A stretch of 64,000 nt of DNA from Fremontodendron californicum (taxonomy: Eukaryota; Streptophyta; Magnoliopsida; Malvales; Malvaceae). Of the stretch, positions 59,050-64,000 are shown piece after piece (within the stretch, counting starts at the first letter, position 1; each line of letters starts with the position of its first letter). The notes beneath the pieces are model-generated. The model did not search any database, had not been told where the DNA came from, and saw only the letters and a program-made list of their open reading frames with translations. Location of the stretch: positions 382,001 to 446,000 of the forward strand of contig JAULJL010000025.1 in the NCBI GenBank assembly GCA_030761205.1. Direction: 5' to 3'. A program made the position numbers and the translations under genes.

Positions 59050-59690
59050 AAAATAGCAAATGGACTCCGAAAATTATGGAAAATTTGTCAATCTCATTCT
59101 TAAATCATTTGAAGGAGATTGGCGAAAGAAAATCTTGATTCCGAGTTCGTTTGCAAAATGGCCAAATCCCGGGCTTCTTATGCAGTAATTCAAAAAGGAA
59201 AATCCCGGAAAAATAGCAAATGGACTCCAAAAATTCTGAAATTTGGCAAATCTCATTTTTAAATTATTTGGAAGAGATTGGCGAAAGAAAATCTTGATTC
59301 CGAGTTCGTTTGCAAAATGGCCAAATCCCGGGCCTCCTATGCAGTAATTCAAGCCGATAAATCCCGAAAAAATACCAAATGAGCTCCAAAAATTATGAAA
59401 ACTTCCAGATCACACTTTTTAATTATTTTGAAGATATTGGTGAAGAAAAATCTTGATTTGGAGCTCGTTTAAAAAATGGTAAAATGTAGGGGCATAAAAG
59501 GGCATTTTTGGGAAGAAAAAATCCAAATAAATAGCAAACGGACTCGGATAATTTTGAAAACTTCCAAAACTCAATATTTTATTATTTTGGAAGTATTAAA
59601 AAAATAAAAATTGAATTTGGAGTCCGTTTGATATTTACTTGCATCCGGGGGGCAAAATGGTCATTTCACCCAAGCAACCGAAAAGGGCTT
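59050..59690 (+). repeat. Degenerate ~159-bp tandem repeats in the LTR of E
   Basis: The landmark AATAGCAAATGGACTCC recurs at about 59052, 59212, 59370 and 59529 (spacings 160, 158, 159). Identity is highest between the first two copies. The fourth leads into the segment found as isolated scraps at 3465-3655 and 48788-48981. Confidence 0.8.
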
Positions 59691-60009
59691 TTTTTGGCCC
59701 TTCAAAAAATCAGAGTTGGGCTGGAAAAGAGATGTGCTGGCATACCCAAGCCCAAAGAAAGGAGGAAGCTTCTAATTTTTTTTTTAATCAAGTGGTTAAA
59801 AATCAAGAGTTAGTTAACCATTCTCTTTGATCAAGCCATGGTGATTAAACCACATAGGTTAAGAAAGATGTCAACATTATTTTTGCATAGCTGTAATTTG
59901 AGAGGGCTGAGATGCTAATCTAAAGGTGGTAATTTCATGACTTTTCATCTTGAATTATTGGCCATTTGATGGAAATTAGGTTACACAAAAATGACAACAT
60001 CTTGGAGGC

Positions 60010-60016
60010 TATATAA
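60010..60016 (+). promoter_or_regulatory. Putative TATA box of element E LTR
   Basis: TATATAA in GGAGGCTATATAACCATGC. It lies in a region of mixed composition and is followed by a purine-rich leader (AGGAGGGGGGAGG), consistent with a transcription start about 30 bp downstream. Confidence 0.5.
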
Positions 60017-61305
60017 CCATGCATTAAGGCTAGCCCTAAGGAGGGGGGAGGCAGATTTTGGTTTCTTCTTTTCCATTTTGGCTGATTTCTCTTAGTTTTT
60101 CTTAGTTTTTATCTTCTTGGTTGAGAGCAAAAAAAGAAAAGTTTAGAAATAAAGGAAAGTTTGAAGAGAAAAGCTTGAAATATTAGCTTCTTGAGGTTGC
60201 TCTTGAGCACCAACTCTTGCACTTTCATTTTCTATTCTTGTTTTTTGCTATTTTAATCTCTACTTGGTGAGTTTTCATTTTAAAATAATGTTTCTTGTTC
60301 TTCCTTCATTTCCTTTCTTAAGTATATTTTTTTTTACATTTTGTTTTTACAATAAACTCACCATGGCCAAATGGCCTACATTATTTATTTTAAGTTGTTG
60401 TTTCAATTCATTTTACCATATTGTTTATGCTATTTTCTTTGTTTTTGATGTTTTAAGTGTTATGTTATTTCATGTTCTTAAGTTATATTTAATTTGGTTG
60501 CTTTGTTTGTTGCCATTTATGTCTTAGATATCATGTTTTTGCATTTTTAATTTTCTGTTTTCATGTTGTTTAAATTTGAGCATGTTTTAGAGTTAGCATA
60601 TTAAGTGTTTGTGAAAATGCTTGTGTGATTCTTTGCATGATTCTTGTTTTATATCTTAGTGAGCATGTTTTAGATTTGGTATATTAGGTGTTTGTGAAAA
60701 TGCTTGTGTGATTTTTGTGTTATGACTTAGTTTTTCATGCTAGCATACCAAGTGTTTGTGAAAATGCCATGCTTGTTGGAGCTTGGGGCCATTTGGCTAC
60801 TCCATGTGTTTTGCATTGTGTGTTGTATTTTTTGTCATGCTAGTTGTTAGGTTTTTGCATTTGCATGATATTTGGTTGGATTTTTGAATTAAGCATGCCT
60901 TGTGTTTGTGAAAATGCCATGCATGTCTTAGGTCTAGGTTACATTAAATGCCATGCAAGTTCATGTTAGGTCTAGGCCATATTATTTATGTCATGCATTT
61001 TCCTTACATTTAGGTTTAGATCCATGCATTTCATGCATTATGTTTGCTGCATTGTTTCATGCATTTCATGTTCATGCCACTTGAATAATGACTTGAGCCA
61101 ATTAATGGTTCAAAGTCATGCTCTCTTGAGCACACTTGTGGAAAATTAAGTTTGTCAAATTGATTATTCTACCTTTGTGATTTTTTTTACTTAGCCAATT
61201 TTTATCTAACTTTCAAAAAGTCCTAGCTACTGCTTTCAAGTCATTTTATGAGTTTCAAATATTTTTATTTTTAAATGATTTTATCAAAGACAAAAAAAAT
61301 GTGTT

Positions 61306-61945
61306 GGCAAAGCAGTTTTTTTTCCACCCAAAACTCGTACATCTCCGATTTTTCTGGGAATTCATCTTTGATCAGAAAATTAAGCCAATTTTTTCTCATG
61401 TAGTTTTATATGTCCTGAGTCTCCAGTAGTTTTTTTAGAATTTTTGGAATTTTTAAAAATAGGGTAAAAAATCGTGGATTAAAACTGGACAGTGGAGTCA
61501 GGATTGAATTTAAAGAAAAACAAAGCAGTTTTTTCTCCTCCAAAAACTCGTACATCTCTGATTTTTCTGGGAATTCATCTTTGATCAAAAAATTAAGCCG
61601 ATTTTTTCTCGTGTAGTTTTAAATGTCGTGAGTCTCCAGTATTTTTTTCAGAATATTTGGAATTTTTTAAAATAGGGTAAAAAATCGTGGATTAAAACTG
61701 GACAGTGGAGTCAGAATTGAATTTAAAGAAAAACAAAGCAGTTTTTTCTCCTCCAAAAACTCGTACATCTCTGATTTTTCTGGGAATTCATCTTTGATTC
61801 GAAAATTAAGCCGATTTTTTTTCGTGTAGTTTTACATGTTCTGAGTTTCCAGTATTTTTTTTAGAATTTTTGGAATTTTTAAAAATAGGATAAAAATTCG
61901 TGGATTAAAACTGGACAGTGGAGTCAGAATTGAATTTAAAAAAAA
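61306..61945 (+). repeat. Three 213-bp tandem repeats in the LTR of E
   Basis: ACTCGTACATCTC recurs at 61333, 61546 and 61759. The copies are very similar and share AAAACTGGACAGTGGAGTCA near their ends, suggesting recent expansion. Confidence 0.88.
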
Positions 61946-63180
61946 AACAATTTTCTGTTTTGGTTAATTTACTTAGAGTGGGCTGATTAGAAGGGTTAGC
62001 TACTGACTTAGGGTAATTTCTAAGCCTTTTCAAACTCTAAAAATGGTTTTTCAAGTCCCGGGTTAAGGGTAGTCAAGTCCGGATTTTTTAAACTTAGGAA
62101 ATTAGAGCCATTTTAAAGAAATTAGCCCAGTTTTTATTTTTAATTCAAGCTTTTCAAAATTGTTTTCAAACAATCACAAAGTATTTTGGTTTTAGAATAT
62201 TTAATTTGACATATTTTCCTAAGGTAGCCGGATATCTTTTTAGATATACGGATTTCCTTAATTAAAGGAAAAAAATACATTTCATGCATTGCATTTTTAT
62301 ATTCATGCATTTTATATAATATGTGATTCTTGCTATAATAATTTCTATGATATTGTTGTTATTTTGATTTATATTTTTTGATGTTACATGGTTTATTATA
62401 TGGTTTCGAATATTTCATGATATCCTATGCTTTTATTTAGTTATCTTTATTTAGCATATACGTATTCATTTATTTTAAATATTTTCAAAAGATAATGGTT
62501 TTCAATAAAAATAAAGATATTCCCGAGTTAAAATAATTCATGAGTTCTCTACCGGGTTTGCTGGAGGGAATATCATCAATTATCATTAATAAAGGAATAT
62601 CTTTCTTTCAAAAAAGAGAATGATTCGGAAAGTTTTCCAAAACTAATAAAAATTTCTATATTTTGCCACGTTTGTTGGGGAATATAGGAAAATTTTGAAT
62701 TTATAAATTCTGGATCATTTTCAATAAAAAAAATGAAATTATTTTTCTTTAAATTGGGAATTAACTTGAAATACTAAATTTAAAACCAACTTTTTACCGA
62801 GACTTGAGATAACACACGATTAATAAGGTACCGATTTATACGGGCATTGTGGGGGTGCTAATCCTTCCCCACACGTAACCGACTCCCGAACCCGCTTCTT
62901 TGATTTCTCTGGTTTAAAACGCAGACTTGAAATTGGTTTTTAAAATGTTTTAATTAATTTTTAAAATATTTTATAAAACCGGTTTTAATAGGTGGCCGAT
63001 CACACCTAGCTAAAAAAGATTGGTGGCGACTCCATGTCTTTTTTAAGGTCATTTTCAAAACCTTCATTTTTCTAGAGGAATTAAGTCGACTTTTCCTCGA
63101 TTTTTTTTAATGTCACGCCTAACGAATAATAAAGTCTTGCGATGAGACTCGTCGTTATTTTTTTTTAGGTTGCGACAGCT

Positions 63181-63198
63181 TGGCGACTCCACTGGGGA
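63181..63198 (+). other. Primer binding site of element E, tRNA-Arg-like
   Basis: TGGCGACTCCACTGGGGA lies 3 bp after the LTR end. It is the form I associate with Tat/Ogre elements primed by an arginine tRNA; the exact tRNA was not verified. Confidence 0.75.
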
Positions 63199-64000
63199 CA
63201 TATTAGAGAGTCAGGCCTAGAATTAGTCGTGTGTTATCTCAGTCTCGATTTTGTTGGTTTAATTAGTATTTAATTTTAATTCCCACATTTTTTTAATAAG
63301 GAGAATTTTGAAAAATAGTAAAATATTTTTAAATATGTTCATACTCATGTGCATGCATTTTATTTTTGTTCTCGAGTTATTTAAGGTTGTATATTATAAT
63401 TGCTTGTCGGTTAATGCGTTACACTATTCTTGAATGTTTTAATTGCTAGGGCATTTAGAATAAGGTTTGTAGAATAGGTAGTGAAAGGTTTGATATTCCT
63501 CCACACACACTACACGTGCATTTGCATAACATGAATCCTCTACCCGGATTCCGTCCTTTTAAGTGGAAGTAAAGTAACTACGCCTTCGTGATTGATCCTC
63601 CGTATGGGCTAGTGAAACACTTTCGGAGTATAAAGTACCTAATGCCTTCGTGATAATCCTCCGTACGGGCATAGGAAAATATACTCTAACGAATTGAACC
63701 CGCTTTTATCGGGGTGCCTTACTAGCCTTCACCGACGACAGTGAGGAATAATTCGGGGCCTTAGAACCGATTCACCCTCATATAGTTGAACCTAGGCGAA
63801 GCCATCCCGAATTTCCGTTAGATATACCAAAAATAGGAACACATGGAGGGACATTTCTAAAGTTTTTGTTACCTATTTTACACTCCGAATAAGTGTGGTA
63901 GATCGGGCAACGATGTACGTACATCGCCCGTAATAAATGTGATACTCCGCCTCGAAGGCATCGTGATGCCTAAATAAGCAGATATTGCTGGGTCAGATGT
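63199..64000 (+). mobile_element. 5' leader of element E (runs off the window)
   Basis: The untranslated leader after the primer site. It contains two imperfect repeats around GCCTTCGTGAT and ATCCTCCGTACGGGC (63580-63670). No open frame of note is present before the window ends; ORF1/gag would be expected further on. Confidence 0.7.

Larger units (their letters stand above)
58353..63177 (+). repeat. 5' LTR of Tat/Ogre-like element E (4.8 kb)
   Basis: It starts TGTAGACACCTAATTTTGTC inside the copy C LTR and ends GGTTGCGACA, 3 bp before a primer binding site. The length of 4,825 bp is typical only of Tat/Ogre-type elements. Contents: AAGTCAACCCC microrepeats (58487-58572), four degenerate ~159-bp repeats from about 59050 to 59690 marked by AAATAGCAAATGGACTCC, a TATA box near 60010, a GCATG/CATGC-rich stretch (60560-61080), three 213-bp repeats (61306-61945) marked by ACTCGTACATCTC, and a unique 3' part. 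Short open frames inside are not conserved between repeats and are not called. Confidence 0.85.

Noticed and set aside
59628..59830. Open frames at the 3465/48788-related segment of the E LTR
   Set aside because: Present as short, frame-inconsistent stretches in all three copies; explained by LTR sequence similarity rather than coding.
60264..60527. Hydrophobic 87-codon open frame in the LTR of E
   Set aside because: It lies in T-rich LTR leader sequence just after the TATA box; the hydrophobicity follows from T-rich codons.

Overview
This window is plant nuclear heterochromatin, most probably from a dicot. It holds no ordinary host gene. Almost all of it is LTR retrotransposons (three lineages), remnants of other mobile or viral DNA, and an AT-rich 19-bp minisatellite that fills more than 20 kb. 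The plant assignment rests on Ty3/gypsy pol proteins of chromovirus (Tekay/Del-like), Athila-like and Tat/Ogre-like type, tRNA-derived primer binding sites typical of plant elements, CACTA-like subterminal repeats and an endogenous pararetrovirus-like fragment.

Layout. 1-2106: end of a Tekay-like LTR plus a truncated gag (copy A). 2107-12649: minisatellite enclosing a Tat/Ogre LTR scrap, a pararetrovirus-like block and the 3' end of a Tat/Ogre element. 12650-35236: Tekay-like copy B, whose 3' LTR is split at 21573-35194 by a 13.6-kb Athila-like element (D) with a clean 5-bp target duplication (CCCTG). 35237-50338: a second minisatellite region repeating many landmarks of the first in inverted order, plus LTR scraps, a CACTA-like fragment and an exon-like gene fragment. 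50339-58352: Tekay-like copy C, whose 3' LTR is broken by a Tat/Ogre-like element (E). E fills 58353-64000 with a 4.8-kb LTR, a primer binding site and a leader, and runs off the window.

The most notable object is element D. Its LTRs differ by about 0.6% and its 1,777-codon gag-pol frame is open with recognisable catalytic motifs. Between pol and the 3' polypurine tract, where Athila elements usually carry an env-like frame or nothing, it carries two unrelated small frames. One is a small basic zinc-finger-like protein resembling the cysteine-rich nucleic-acid-binding proteins of carlaviruses. The other is a full-length intronless LONELY GUY (LOG)-like cytokinin-activating enzyme. A pyrimidine tract ending in CAG lies just upstream of each start, suggesting spliced subgenomic mRNAs. 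I infer a retrotransposon that has captured a virus-type gene and a host hormone gene.

Tekay copies B and C share five lesions, including loss of protease, and look like members of a non-autonomous subfamily amplified in trans. All similarity statements are from reading the sequence; no database search was possible.
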